Source: Halomonas daqiaonensis (lineage in GTDB: Bacteria > Pseudomonadota > Gammaproteobacteria > Pseudomonadales > Halomonadaceae). From it: DNA of 64,000 nt. Location of the stretch: the NCBI RefSeq assembly GCF_900109725.1, contig NZ_FOBC01000006.1, positions 148,924 through 212,923 on the forward strand. The letters are read 5' to 3'. How positions within the stretch are numbered: position 1 is the stretch's first letter; every line of letters starts with the position of its first letter. Below are positions 16,285-25,455 of the stretch, one piece after another. The notes below the pieces were generated by a model. That model was not told the origin of the DNA, ran no database searches, and was given only the letters and a program-made list of their open reading frames with translations. A program made the translations under genes and the position numbers.

Positions 16285-17432
16285 TGGTGGAGCACGCCTT
16301 CCCCGAGGCGTGGATGGCGCGCGCCCTGACGCTGGCGCGTCGCGGTCTCTATACCACCGACCCCAACCCGCGGGTCGGCTGTGTGCTGGTCAAGGATCAC
16401 CGAGTGGTCGGCGAGGGCTGGCATGAGCGGGCCGGCGAGCCCCATGCCGAGATCCACGCCCTGCGAGCAGCGGGGGAGCAGGCCCGTGGTGCCACCGCCT
16501 ACGTGACCCTGGAGCCTTGCTCCCACCATGGACGCACCGGCCCTTGTGCCCTGGCGCTTGTCGAGGCCGGTGTGGCGCGGGTGATGGTGGCCATGCAGGA
16601 TCCGGATCCCCGGGTCGCCGGCCGGGGTATCGCCATGCTGCACGAGGCGGGCATTGAGGTGGCGGTGGGCATGCTCGAGGACGAAGCCCTGGCGCTCAAT
16701 GCCGGCTTCGTGATGCGCATGTCTCACGGGCGCCCCTTCGTGCGCCTGAAGATGGCCATGAGCCTCGATGGCCGCACCGCCATGCGTTCCGGCGAGTCCC
16801 AGTGGATCACCGGGCCCCAGGCCCGCCGCGAGGTGCAGCGCCTGCGCGCTCGCTCCAGCGCCATCCTTACCGGGGTCGAGTCGATCATCTTCGACAATGC
16901 CAGGCTCACGGTGCGCCCCGAGCAGCTCGATCTGCCCGAGGGCGAGGCGCTCGCCGCCCGCCAGCCGTTGCGCGTGGTGGTGGACTCCCGGCTGCGCCTG
17001 CCCCTGGCCGCGGCCTGTCTTCGCGAACCCGGCCGTACCCTGGTGGTCACTTTGGACGACCACGAGCCCGAGCGGCGCGAGACGCTCCAGGCCGCCGGCG
17101 CCGAGGTCGTGGCGCTGCCCGCGGGTACCGATGGCCGCGTCGACCTGGACGCCCTGCTACGTCACCTGGCCGAGGTGGAGCTGGCCAATGAGGTATTGCT
17201 GGAGACCGGGGCAACGCTGGCCGGTGCCATGCTCGAGGCCGGTCTGATCGACGAGATGCAGCTGTTCGTGGCGCCGACCCTGCTCGGCGGCGAGGCACGG
17301 CCGCTTTTCGAGCTGCCGGGCCTGAGCCTTATGGCCCAACAGAAGGGGCTGGAGATCCTCGATATTCGTGCCGTGGGGGATGACTGGCGCATCACCGCCA
17401 GGCCACGGCGGCTTACCCAGGTATCGACGTGA
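16284..17432 (+). CDS. ribD: Bifunctional riboflavin deaminase/reductase RibD
   Basis: Catalyses steps two and three of riboflavin synthesis. The 382-residue protein has an N-terminal zinc cytidine-deaminase-like domain (HAEIHAL and the PCSHHGRTGPC cluster, about residues 50-92). A C-terminal DHFR-like reductase domain follows from about 150 (RPFVRLKMAMSLDGRTA, GESQWITGPQARR). The ATG overlaps the nrdR stop. In Pseudomonas and relatives ribE (riboflavin synthase) usually follows; here a 364-base gap with a repeat element separates ribD from ribBA. Confidence 0.95.
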   Translation: MVEHAFPEAWMARALTLARRGLYTTDPNPRVGCVLVKDHRVVGEGWHERAGEPHAEIHALRAAGEQARGATAYVTLEPCSHHGRTGPCALALVEAGVARVMVAMQDPDPRVAGRGIAMLHEAGIEVAVGMLEDEALALNAGFVMRMSHGRPFVRLKMAMSLDGRTAMRSGESQWITGPQARREVQRLRARSSAILTGVESIIFDNARLTVRPEQLDLPEGEALAARQPLRVVVDSRLRLPLAAACLREPGRTLVVTLDDHEPERRETLQAAGAEVVALPAGTDGRVDLDALLRHLAEVELANEVLLETGATLAGAMLEAGLIDEMQLFVAPTLLGGEARPLFELPGLSLMAQQKGLEILDIRAVGDDWRITARPRRLTQVST

Positions 17433-17446
17433 TTTTTTGCGAGGAA

Positions 17447-17651
17447 CGCCGGGGACAGGGCGCAGAGGAGGTCCTACGCCATGGGTGAGGAGCACTGCTC
17501 CGAACGGGCTGGCCATGGATGGCCAGCACCGGCCCTGCAAGCGGAGCGGGACGCGAGAGCGTTGCAGGGCGTCGGTAGCGCCCAGGGATGGGTTCACAGC
17601 GCCTCCTCGATGGTCCGACACTTCGGGACCTGTTGCCGGGTCAGCTCCGAG
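17447..17651 (+). repeat. Structured intergenic repeat, long copy (ribD-ribBA gap)
   Basis: The 364-base gap 17433-17796 contains no credible gene. Most of it is a repeat also found, in opposite orientation, at 39411-39534. Shared blocks include AGAGGAGGTCCTACGCC, GGCGTCGGTAGC, TTCACAGCGCCTCCTCGATG and the closing TCAGCTCCGAG. The shared arms pair: GAGGAGG (17465-17471) with CCTCCTC (17602-17608). This copy is about 81 bases longer in its apex, where further hairpins form: 17508-17514 with 17521-17527, and CCCTGCAA (17533-17540) with TTGCAGGG (17562-17569). No FMN riboswitch signature is present. It could be a mobile REP/MITE-like element or a structured RNA leader. Confidence 0.7.
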
Positions 17652-17796
17652 CTGTATGAACTGGCGCTCGGCGCTTGAAACTGGCGCCCGAAGACGCGCC
17701 ACGGTACCCTGACGCGGTTTCGAGGTGGCGACGTCCGATAGCGATCCGTTCGTCGCCGGATGCCGACAGCCACCACGCTGAATCAATGGAGACTCC

Positions 17797-18960
17797 ATGG
17801 TGCAATCCTCATCCGGGGGCCTGGCCCCCATCGAAGAACTGGTCGAGGATATTCGTCAGGGCAAGATGGTGATCCTGATGGATGACGAGGATCGCGAGAA
17901 CGAGGGCGACCTCATCATGGCCGCCGAGAAGGTCGAGGCCGAGCACATCAACTTCATGGCGCGCCACGCCAGGGGCCTGATCTGCCTGCCGATGACCCGC
18001 GAGCGCTGCGAGCGTCTCCAGTTGCCGCTGATGGTGCGCGACAACGGTTCCGGCTTCGGCACCAAGTTCACCCTCTCCATCGAGGCCGCCGAAGGCGTGA
18101 CCACTGGCATCTCCGCCGCCGACCGTGCGCGCACCGTGCGCGCCGCGGTCGCCCGAGATGCTGTTGCCTCCGACATCGTCCAGCCCGGCCACATCTTCCC
18201 GCTGATGGCCGAGCCCGGCGGTGTGCTGCGTCGCGCCGGCCATACCGAGGCGGCCTGCGACCTCTCCGCCCTGGCCGGTCTCGACCCCAGCGGGGTGATC
18301 TGCGAGGTCATGAACGAGGACGGCAGCATGGCACGCCGGGCAGAGCTCGAGCGCTTCGCCGTCGAGCATGATCTGAAGATGGGCACCATCGCCGACCTGA
18401 TCCATTACCGCATCCATAATGAACAGACCGTGCAGCCGGTGGAGTCGACGCCGGTCGAGACTGCCTTCGGCGAACTCGGCCTGCATGTCTTCCGCGACAG
18501 TATTCAGGGCGCCCATCACCTGGCGCTGGTCAAGGGCCATCCCCACCCCGAGGCGTTGACCACGGTGCGCGTGCACCTGGCTAACGTGATGCGCGACCTG
18601 CTCGCCCTGGAGAAGGGCGACACGCCGAGCTGGACTGCCCAGCAGGCTCTCGCCGAGGTGGCGCGGGCCGAGCACGGGGTCTTCGTGCTGCTCGATGACG
18701 GGCGTCCGCATCAGGACCTCCATGACCTGCTCGAGGTGTTCCTGGAGCGTCGGCGGACGCCGCGCACCAGCGACTCCGACGGTGCGGGCAACTACCTGAC
18801 CATCGGTACCGGCTCGCAGATCCTGCGTCACTTGGGGGTGGGCAGGATGCGCTTGCTGAGTTCGCCCTGGAAGTTCTCGGCGCTCTCTGGTTTCGACCTC
18901 GAGGTGGTGGAGCGCCTGGAGCCCAGTGAGAAGGCAACCGGCGAGCAGGGCGACGACTAG
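17797..18960 (+). CDS. ribB: DHBP synthase RibB with degenerate GTP cyclohydrolase II-like domain
   Basis: N-terminal 3,4-dihydroxy-2-butanone-4-phosphate synthase (about residues 8-205) with intact acidic site ([11 protein letters not shown] at 29-39) and the HTEAACDL motif. The C-terminal half (about 215-375) has the GTP cyclohydrolase II fold but lacks the zinc cysteines: after VRVH (257-260) the family's cysteine-rich segment is replaced by [11 protein letters not shown]. The second activity is therefore probably lost and a separate ribA is expected elsewhere, as in Pseudomonas. 387 aa; followed by ribH. Confidence 0.92.
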   Translation: MVQSSSGGLAPIEELVEDIRQGKMVILMDDEDRENEGDLIMAAEKVEAEHINFMARHARGLICLPMTRERCERLQLPLMVRDNGSGFGTKFTLSIEAAEGVTTGISAADRARTVRAAVARDAVASDIVQPGHIFPLMAEPGGVLRRAGHTEAACDLSALAGLDPSGVICEVMNEDGSMARRAELERFAVEHDLKMGTIADLIHYRIHNEQTVQPVESTPVETAFGELGLHVFRDSIQGAHHLALVKGHPHPEALTTVRVHLANVMRDLLALEKGDTPSWTAQQALAEVARAEHGVFVLLDDGRPHQDLHDLLEVFLERRRTPRTSDSDGAGNYLTIGTGSQILRHLGVGRMRLLSSPWKFSALSGFDLEVVERLEPSEKATGEQGDD

Positions 18961-19044
18961 CGCTGCCGGCTTTAACATCATGGCATGGCCCACGCGCCGT
19001 GCCTTCCGGATCCCCAAGCACCGGACCTTTCAGGACACAGAACC

Positions 19045-19541
<497 letters not shown>

Positions 19542-19545
<4 letters not shown>

Positions 19546-20045
19546 GCGGCGAGCGTCAGCGGCCCCCCTCGAAGGACCAGCAGTCCCGCCATGCGGCCCG
19601 TGAGCTGGCGGTGCAGGGCCTCTATCAATGGCAGATGACCGGCAAGTCGATCACCGCCGTGGAGGCCGAGTTTCGTAGCCAGGTAGCCGATGATGATCTC
19701 GAGGACCATGAGAACTGGCACAAGGTCATGGAGATCGCCGACCTGGCGCTCTTCCACGAGCTGCTGCACAACGTGGCGAATCAGCGCCGGGAGCTCGATG
19801 CCGCTATTTCGCCGTTGCTTGACCGGCGCCTCGAGGACCTCGATCCCATCGAGCTGGCGATACTGCGCCTGGGCGCCTACGAGCTCTCCCGGCGCCTCGA
19901 GGTGCCCTATCGCGCGGTGATCAACGAGGGGGTCGAACTGGCCAAGTCCTTCGGTGCCACCGACGGGCACAAATACGTCAACGGCATTCTCGACAAGCTT
20001 GCCGGGCGATTGCGATCTGCCGAGGTCACCGCTCGCCGCCGCTGA
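19542..20045 (+). CDS. nusB: Transcription antitermination factor NusB
   Basis: Component of the NusB-NusE complex that binds boxA RNA in rRNA antitermination. 167 residues, all-alpha, with the family phrases [45 protein letters not shown] and [11 protein letters not shown]. Coupled to ribH upstream; thiL follows after 13 bases. The order ribH-nusB-thiL-pgpA is widely conserved in gammaproteobacteria. Confidence 0.95.
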
Positions 20046-20058
20046 AGGCCAGCCCCTG

Positions 20059-21018
20059 ATGCATAGCGAATTCGAACTCATCACCCGCTTCTTCACGCCA
20101 GACCCGCCGGGGGCGGAGGCCGGTGTGACCCTGGGCGTGGGGGACGACTGCACCCTGCTGGCGCCGACGCCGGGGCAGCGGCTGGCGGTCAGCGTGGATA
20201 CCTCGGTGGCCGGCATCCACTTTCCCGTGGATGCTCCGGCCGTCGCGGTCGGCCACCGGGCGCTGGCGGTCAGCCTGAGCGACCTTGCCGCCATGGGCGC
20301 CCATGGCCGCTGGTGCCTGATGTCGCTGACCCTGCCGGCGGCCGATGACGAAGCCTGGCTGGCGGATTTTGCCCGCGGCTTCCATGCCCTCTGCGACGCT
20401 GCTGGCACGGCCCTGGTGGGTGGCGACGTGACCCGTGGCGAGCTGGCCATCGGCGTGACGGTGATGGGCGAGGTGCCCCCCGAGCAGGCGTTGACCCGCA
20501 GCGGAGCCCGGCCGGGCGACCTGCTGGTGGTAACCGGTGCGCTGGGTGGCGGGGCCGGGGGGCTGGCGTTGTGGCAACGCGGCGAGCGGGACACCGACCA
20601 CCCCCTGTTGCAGCGCTATCTTCATCCGCTTCCGCGCCTCGAGGCGGGCCTCGCCCTGCGCGGCCTGGCCAGCGCCGCCATCGATGTTTCCGATGGTCTT
20701 CTGGCCGATCTTGACCATCTCCTCGACGCCTCGGGCGTCGGGGCCGAGCTGACGCTCGACTCGCTGCCCTTGGCCGAGGGTCTGGTGGCGGCGCTGGGCG
20801 AGGAGGAAGCTCAGCAGGCCGGGCTTAATGGTGGTGACGACTACGAGCTGCTGCTTGGCCTGCCCCCCGAACATCTCGACAAGGCTCGCGACCGGCTGGC
20901 CGCGCTGGGCCTGGCCCTCACGGTGATCGGCCGCTTCAGCGACGAATCCGGCGTGCAGGGTGTGACGGCTACCGGCGAGCGGGGCTGGCAGCACTTTGCG
21001 GGAGGCGGCGCCCCATGA
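20059..21018 (+). CDS. thiL: Thiamine-monophosphate kinase
   Basis: Makes thiamine diphosphate from the monophosphate with ATP. 319 residues of the AIR-synthase-like superfamily: GVGDDCTLL near the N-terminus (metal and nucleotide aspartates), DTSVAGIHF, ALAVSLSDLAAMGA, LVGGDVTRG and the late NGGDDYELL. The ATG at 20059 is chosen because the family starts near EFELITRFF; the frame is open further upstream inside nusB. Stop overlaps the pgpA start. Confidence 0.95.
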   Translation: MHSEFELITRFFTPDPPGAEAGVTLGVGDDCTLLAPTPGQRLAVSVDTSVAGIHFPVDAPAVAVGHRALAVSLSDLAAMGAHGRWCLMSLTLPAADDEAWLADFARGFHALCDAAGTALVGGDVTRGELAIGVTVMGEVPPEQALTRSGARPGDLLVVTGALGGGAGGLALWQRGERDTDHPLLQRYLHPLPRLEAGLALRGLASAAIDVSDGLLADLDHLLDASGVGAELTLDSLPLAEGLVAALGEEEAQQAGLNGGDDYELLLGLPPEHLDKARDRLAALGLALTVIGRFSDESGVQGVTATGERGWQHFAGGGAP

Positions 21019-21488
21019 ACCAGGCCCCCGCCAGCGTCTGGCGACGCCCCGTGCACTTCCTGGCTTTCGGGCTGGGCAGCGGCAGCGTACCCTTCGCGCC
21101 CGGTACCTTCGGCACCCTGGCGGCGATTCCCTTCTACTGGCTGCTCTCCGAGCTGCCGCTGGGCTGGTACCTGGGCCTGGTGGCGGTGGCCTTCTTCTGG
21201 GGCATCTGGCTGTGTGACAAGACCTCCCACGACCTGGGGGTTCACGACCATTCGGGCATCGTCTGGGACGAGTTCGTCGGCTATTGGCTGACCATGGCGG
21301 CGGTGCCTTTCTCCTGGGAAGCCGCCCTCTGGGGGTTCGTGGTCTTCCGAATCTTCGATGTCTTCAAGCCCTGGCCGATCCGCTGGGCGGACCGGCGGGT
21401 CGCTGGTGGCTTCGGTATTATGATCGATGATGTCCTCGCCGCCGCCTATGCCTGGAGTACCATGCACCTGTGGTTCTGGCTCCACTGA
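21015..21488 (+). CDS. pgpA: Phosphatidylglycerophosphatase A
   Basis: Inner-membrane phosphatase converting phosphatidylglycerophosphate to phosphatidylglycerol. 157 residues with GLGSGSVPFAPGTFGTL near the N-terminus, the acidic DDHSGIVWDEFVG-type motif (here VHDHSGIVWDEFVGYW) and the basic FRIFDVFKPWPI segment, all family hallmarks. Several hydrophobic helices. Last gene of the rib-nusB-thiL block. Confidence 0.95.
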   Translation: MNQAPASVWRRPVHFLAFGLGSGSVPFAPGTFGTLAAIPFYWLLSELPLGWYLGLVAVAFFWGIWLCDKTSHDLGVHDHSGIVWDEFVGYWLTMAAVPFSWEAALWGFVVFRIFDVFKPWPIRWADRRVAGGFGIMIDDVLAAAYAWSTMHLWFWLH

Positions 21489-21563
21489 TCCGGCTTCATT
21501 GAAAGTTTTCCACTGTCTCGCCGACATAAGAAGGGTACGGACAAGGCGCGGATAAGGAATGCC

Positions 21564-22826
21564 ATGATTCGCAAGGAACGACTGATCGTCCCGGTGGTGG
21601 TGGGCCTGGCGTTGCTCTGGGGCGTCGCCCAGTATCTCTCCAGCGTGCTCTTCGAGCGCGAATTGGCCCGCGCCCTCGAGGATCTCGCCGCCCGGGGCGA
21701 GCTGGCGGTGAAGCGAACCGACGTCACCCCTGGCTGGCTCGAGTCCCGCGGCACTATCCACCTGACTCCCCGCTTCGGCCAGGCTTGGCACCTCGAACTG
21801 CCCTATGTGGCGCGCCACGGTGTACTCAGCACCCGCATCAATGGCGAGCTGCGGCCGTACCTAGGAGCTGACAATCGTCGCCTGTTCGGTGATGCCTTGC
21901 CCTCGGTGCCGCCTACCTGGCAGGCCCGCTACCGCACACTCGGCGCCACTCTCCGGGGGCATCTCCAACTGGCACCCTTCATCGTTAGTCAGGAGGGGCG
22001 CGAACTTGACTTCCGCGGTGGGCGGATCGGCTTCGGCGGGGTCTATGGGGACTGGCGGTTGCAGGTCAGGCTCGAGCCCTGGCGCCTCAGCGATGGCCCG
22101 GCCACCCTGGAGCTGGGACCGACCACCCTGGAGAGTCGTTATGCCTATACCGATGCCGCCTACCACTTCACCCAGCAGGACCTTCTCAAGGTGGAGCGAC
22201 TGGCCTTGCAGCAGCCGGACCTCGAACTGGATGCGCGTGGGCTGATCCTGCACAGCCGCACGGTTCTCGACGAACAGGAGTTGCGCGTAGAGAGCGAGCT
22301 GACCCTGGATCGGCTGATGACGGCGGAGCAGGTGCTGCTCAGCGGCCGCGTTGCCCTGGAGCTGTCGCGGATCAACGCTGATGCCCTGCGCAGCGTGCTG
22401 GCCGTGCTGCGTGACGAGGCGGCTCGAGGCGATGCCGCCCAGGGAGGCCGCGACCTGCTCGCGAGGCTGGAGACGCAGTTGCTGGCCTTGCTTCAGGATT
22501 CACCCCGGCTGGATATCCATGCCATCGACCTCGACAGCCCGATGCTAGGGCTGGAGGCCCGGGGCAACGGGGCGCTGTTCTTCGATTCGCGCCAGCTATC
22601 GGAGCTCAGCCTGGTCGCGCTCGCGAACCCTCACGAACAGGCTCACGAACAGGCCCGCTGGCGGGCGCGGCTCTACGGTGACCTCATCTGGTATCAGGTG
22701 CCCAAGGTGGTGGCCTTGTGGCTCGGCTTGCCGCTGGATACCGAGGACCTCGAGATCGACGTGGTACGTGGCCGGGTCCGGATCAATGGTCGCCCGCTGC
22801 CGCCGGCCCTCGAACGGCTCCAGTGA
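21564..22826 (+). CDS. DUF945 (YdgA-like) family protein
   Basis: A 420-residue protein with an N-terminal membrane anchor (about residues 8-27, VPVVVGLALLWGVAQYLSS) and a long extracytoplasmic region in the style of YdgA/DUF945: VKRTDVTPGWLESRGTIHL after the anchor, then repeated beta-like segments. The N-terminus of such proteins begins with a positively charged MIRKER. Monocistronic, 75 bases after pgpA. Function unknown in the family; envelope-associated. Confidence 0.82.
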   Translation: MIRKERLIVPVVVGLALLWGVAQYLSSVLFERELARALEDLAARGELAVKRTDVTPGWLESRGTIHLTPRFGQAWHLELPYVARHGVLSTRINGELRPYLGADNRRLFGDALPSVPPTWQARYRTLGATLRGHLQLAPFIVSQEGRELDFRGGRIGFGGVYGDWRLQVRLEPWRLSDGPATLELGPTTLESRYAYTDAAYHFTQQDLLKVERLALQQPDLELDARGLILHSRTVLDEQELRVESELTLDRLMTAEQVLLSGRVALELSRINADALRSVLAVLRDEAARGDAAQGGRDLLARLETQLLALLQDSPRLDIHAIDLDSPMLGLEARGNGALFFDSRQLSELSLVALANPHEQAHEQARWRARLYGDLIWYQVPKVVALWLGLPLDTEDLEIDVVRGRVRINGRPLPPALERLQ

Positions 22827-22912
22827 CTTCATTGACTTGAAGTCGGGCACCAGTGCCCGCATCCCTGAGGCAGACCCGGGAACCCATCCCGACGATCCAG
22901 GACGAGGAACGC

Positions 22913-25345
22913 ATGAGCGACGACCATGAAGCGCAGGATGGCCTGGACTGGATCCAGGCCAATGCCGACGATTCTCAAGATGACGAGAGGCCGGATGAGG
23001 GCAACCATCACGCGGTTGTGCCCGCCAGTGACTCCCTGCCGGAGCGCATCTATTTGCTGCCGATCCACAACCGGCCCTTCTTTCCCGCCCAGGTCCAGCC
23101 GCTGGTGATCAATCGTGAGCGTTGGGAAGAGACCATCCAGCGCGTCGGCAATACGCCTCACCATACTGTGGGCCTTGCCTTCGTCGGTGAGACCGGTGTC
23201 GAGGAACTCGGCGGCGAGGATTTCCCTGAGATCGGTGCCGCTGTGAAGATACACAAGCTGCAGGGTGAGGAGCAGCAGATCCAGTTCATCGCCCAGGGTG
23301 TACGCCGTTTTCGCATCCAGCGTTGGCTCTCCCGCAAGCCACCCTACCTGGTGGAGGTGACCTATCCCCGCGAGCCGGTGAACGCCGAGGATGAAGAAAC
23401 CCGTGCCTATGCCATGGCGCTGATCAACGGCATCAAGGAACTGCTGCCGATCAATCCTCTCTACGGCGAGGAGCTCAAGCACTACCTCAACCGCTTCAGC
23501 CCCCACGAGCCAGGCCCGCTGACCGACTTCGCCGCGGCCATTACCTCGGCCAAGGGCCCCGAGCTGCAGGATGTGCTGGAGACCCTGCCGGTGATGGCCC
23601 GTATGCAGAAGGTACTGCCGCTGCTGCGCAAGGAGATCGAGGTCGCCCAGCTGCAGAGCGAGATCAGCGACCAGGTCAATGCCCAGATGCAGGAGCGCCA
23701 GCGGGAGTTCTTCCTGCGCGAGCAGCTCAAGGTGATCCAGCGTGAGCTGGGCATCTCCAAGGATGACCGCGAGAACGATGTCGACACCTTCCGTGCCCGT
23801 CTCGAGGGCTGCGTGGTGCCGGAGCGGGTCATGGAACGCATCGACGAAGAGCTCGACAAGCTGTCGGTACTGGAGACCGGCTCGCCGGAATACGGCACTA
23901 CGCGCAACTACCTGGACTGGCTGACCAGCATGCCTTGGGGGGTGCGCAGCCAGGACCAGCTCGACCTGGCCCATGCCCGGCAGGTGCTGGACCGCGATCA
24001 CGACGGTCTTAAGGACGTCAAGGAGCGGATCGTCGAGTTCCTCGCCGAGGGGACGTTCAAGGGCGACGTGGGCGGCTCCATCCTGCTGCTGGTCGGTCCC
24101 CCGGGCGTCGGCAAGACCTCGGTGGGGCGCTCCATCGCCGAGGCCTTGGGCCGCGAATTCTATCGCTTTTCGGTGGGCGGCATGCGCGACGAGGCCGAGA
24201 TCAAGGGGCACCGTCGCACCTACATCGGTGCCATGCCCGGCAAGCTGGCCCAGGCCCTCAAGGAGGTCGAGGTCGAGAACCCGGTGATCATGCTCGACGA
24301 GATCGACAAGATGGGACAGTCCTTCCAGGGCGACCCGGCCTCGGCACTGCTCGAGGTGCTCGACCCGGAGCAGAATGTCGATTTCCTCGACCACTACCTG
24401 GATGTGCGCCTGGATCTCTCCAAGGTGTTGTTCGTGTGCACCGCCAATACCCTGGATGCGATTCCCCCGGCACTGCTGGACCGCATGGAGCAGATTCGCC
24501 TCTCCGGCTACATCGCCCAGGAGAAGATGGACATCGCCAAGCACCACCTCTGGCCCAAGCTGCTCAAGCGCGATCGCATCCCCAAGAAGCGTATCAACCT
24601 CACCGCAGCGGCCCTGCGCCAGGTGATCGAGGGCTACGCCCGCGAGGCGGGGGTGCGCCAGCTCGAGAAACAGCTGCATCGTATCGTGCGCAAGGCGGCC
24701 GTGAAGCTGCTGGAGAATGACCAGCAGTCGGTGCGGGTCTCGGTGACCAACCTCGAGGACTATCTGGGACCACCGATCTTCCGCAAGGAGCAGGTGATGA
24801 AGGGCGAGGGCGTGGTCACCGGCCTGGCCTGGACTGCCATGGGCGGCGCCACGCTCTCCGTCGAGGCCGGCAAGGTGCATGCCCTGGACCGCGGCTTCAA
24901 GCTCACCGGCCAGCTCGGCGACGTCATGAAGGAGTCGGCCAATATCGCCTACAGCTACGTGCTCGGCCATCTGGGCGAGTACGGCGCCGATACAGATTTC
25001 TTCGATTCCGCCTTCGTCCACCTGCACGTGCCGGAAGGCGCCACGCCCAAGGATGGTCCCTCCGCCGGGGTGACCATCAGCACGGCCCTGCTGTCGCTTG
25101 CCAGGCACCAGGCCATCGACCGGCCGATGGCGATGACCGGCGAACTGACCCTGACCGGCCAGGTGCTGCCGGTGGGCGGCATTCGCGAGAAGGTGATCGC
25201 CGCTCGTCGCAGCGATATCTTCGAGCTGATCCTGCCGGATGCCAACCGTCGTGACTACAACGAGTTGCCCGACTATCTCAAGGAGGGCATGACGGTGCAT
25301 TTCGCAGGCCACTACCGTGACGTGGCCAAGGTGGTGTTCGACTGA
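22913..25345 (+). CDS. Lon-family ATP-dependent protease (AsrA-like)
   Basis: A hexameric AAA+ serine protease of 810 residues. It has an N-terminal substrate domain (LPIHNRPFFPAQVQPLVI from about residue 47), Walker A GPPGVGKTS, Walker B VIMLDEIDKM, and a C-terminal peptidase with the Ser of PKDGPSAGV and the Lys of GGIREKVIAARR forming the dyad. An acidic N-terminal extension and a divergent N-domain suggest it is not the house-keeping lon next to clpX but a second Lon, similar in type to Pseudomonas AsrA (inference). Start at 22913 preferred over 22853 because GGACGAGGAACGC precedes it. Stands alone between the DUF945 gene and ilvD. Confidence 0.88.
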   Translation: MSDDHEAQDGLDWIQANADDSQDDERPDEGNHHAVVPASDSLPERIYLLPIHNRPFFPAQVQPLVINRERWEETIQRVGNTPHHTVGLAFVGETGVEELGGEDFPEIGAAVKIHKLQGEEQQIQFIAQGVRRFRIQRWLSRKPPYLVEVTYPREPVNAEDEETRAYAMALINGIKELLPINPLYGEELKHYLNRFSPHEPGPLTDFAAAITSAKGPELQDVLETLPVMARMQKVLPLLRKEIEVAQLQSEISDQVNAQMQERQREFFLREQLKVIQRELGISKDDRENDVDTFRARLEGCVVPERVMERIDEELDKLSVLETGSPEYGTTRNYLDWLTSMPWGVRSQDQLDLAHARQVLDRDHDGLKDVKERIVEFLAEGTFKGDVGGSILLLVGPPGVGKTSVGRSIAEALGREFYRFSVGGMRDEAEIKGHRRTYIGAMPGKLAQALKEVEVENPVIMLDEIDKMGQSFQGDPASALLEVLDPEQNVDFLDHYLDVRLDLSKVLFVCTANTLDAIPPALLDRMEQIRLSGYIAQEKMDIAKHHLWPKLLKRDRIPKKRINLTAAALRQVIEGYAREAGVRQLEKQLHRIVRKAAVKLLENDQQSVRVSVTNLEDYLGPPIFRKEQVMKGEGVVTGLAWTAMGGATLSVEAGKVHALDRGFKLTGQLGDVMKESANIAYSYVLGHLGEYGADTDFFDSAFVHLHVPEGATPKDGPSAGVTISTALLSLARHQAIDRPMAMTGELTLTGQVLPVGGIREKVIAARRSDIFELILPDANRRDYNELPDYLKEGMTVHFAGHYRDVAKVVFD

Positions 25346-25455
25346 TCGGTATGCCCACCGCTCTGCTGTCCGCCGACTGAGTCGCTGGTCTGGCGGTCGG
25401 GCGCGTGCCAGAATCGAGTGCAATCTGGTAACCGTACGAAAAAGAAGAGGACAGC

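Noticed and set aside
17368..17712. Possible 114-codon gene in the ribD-ribBA gap
   Set aside because: Overlaps ribD and the repeat element; arginine/proline-rich translation with no family resemblance.
17433..17796. FMN riboswitch upstream of ribBA
   Set aside because: None of the conserved RFN segments is present; the hairpins belong to a repeat found also next to livF.
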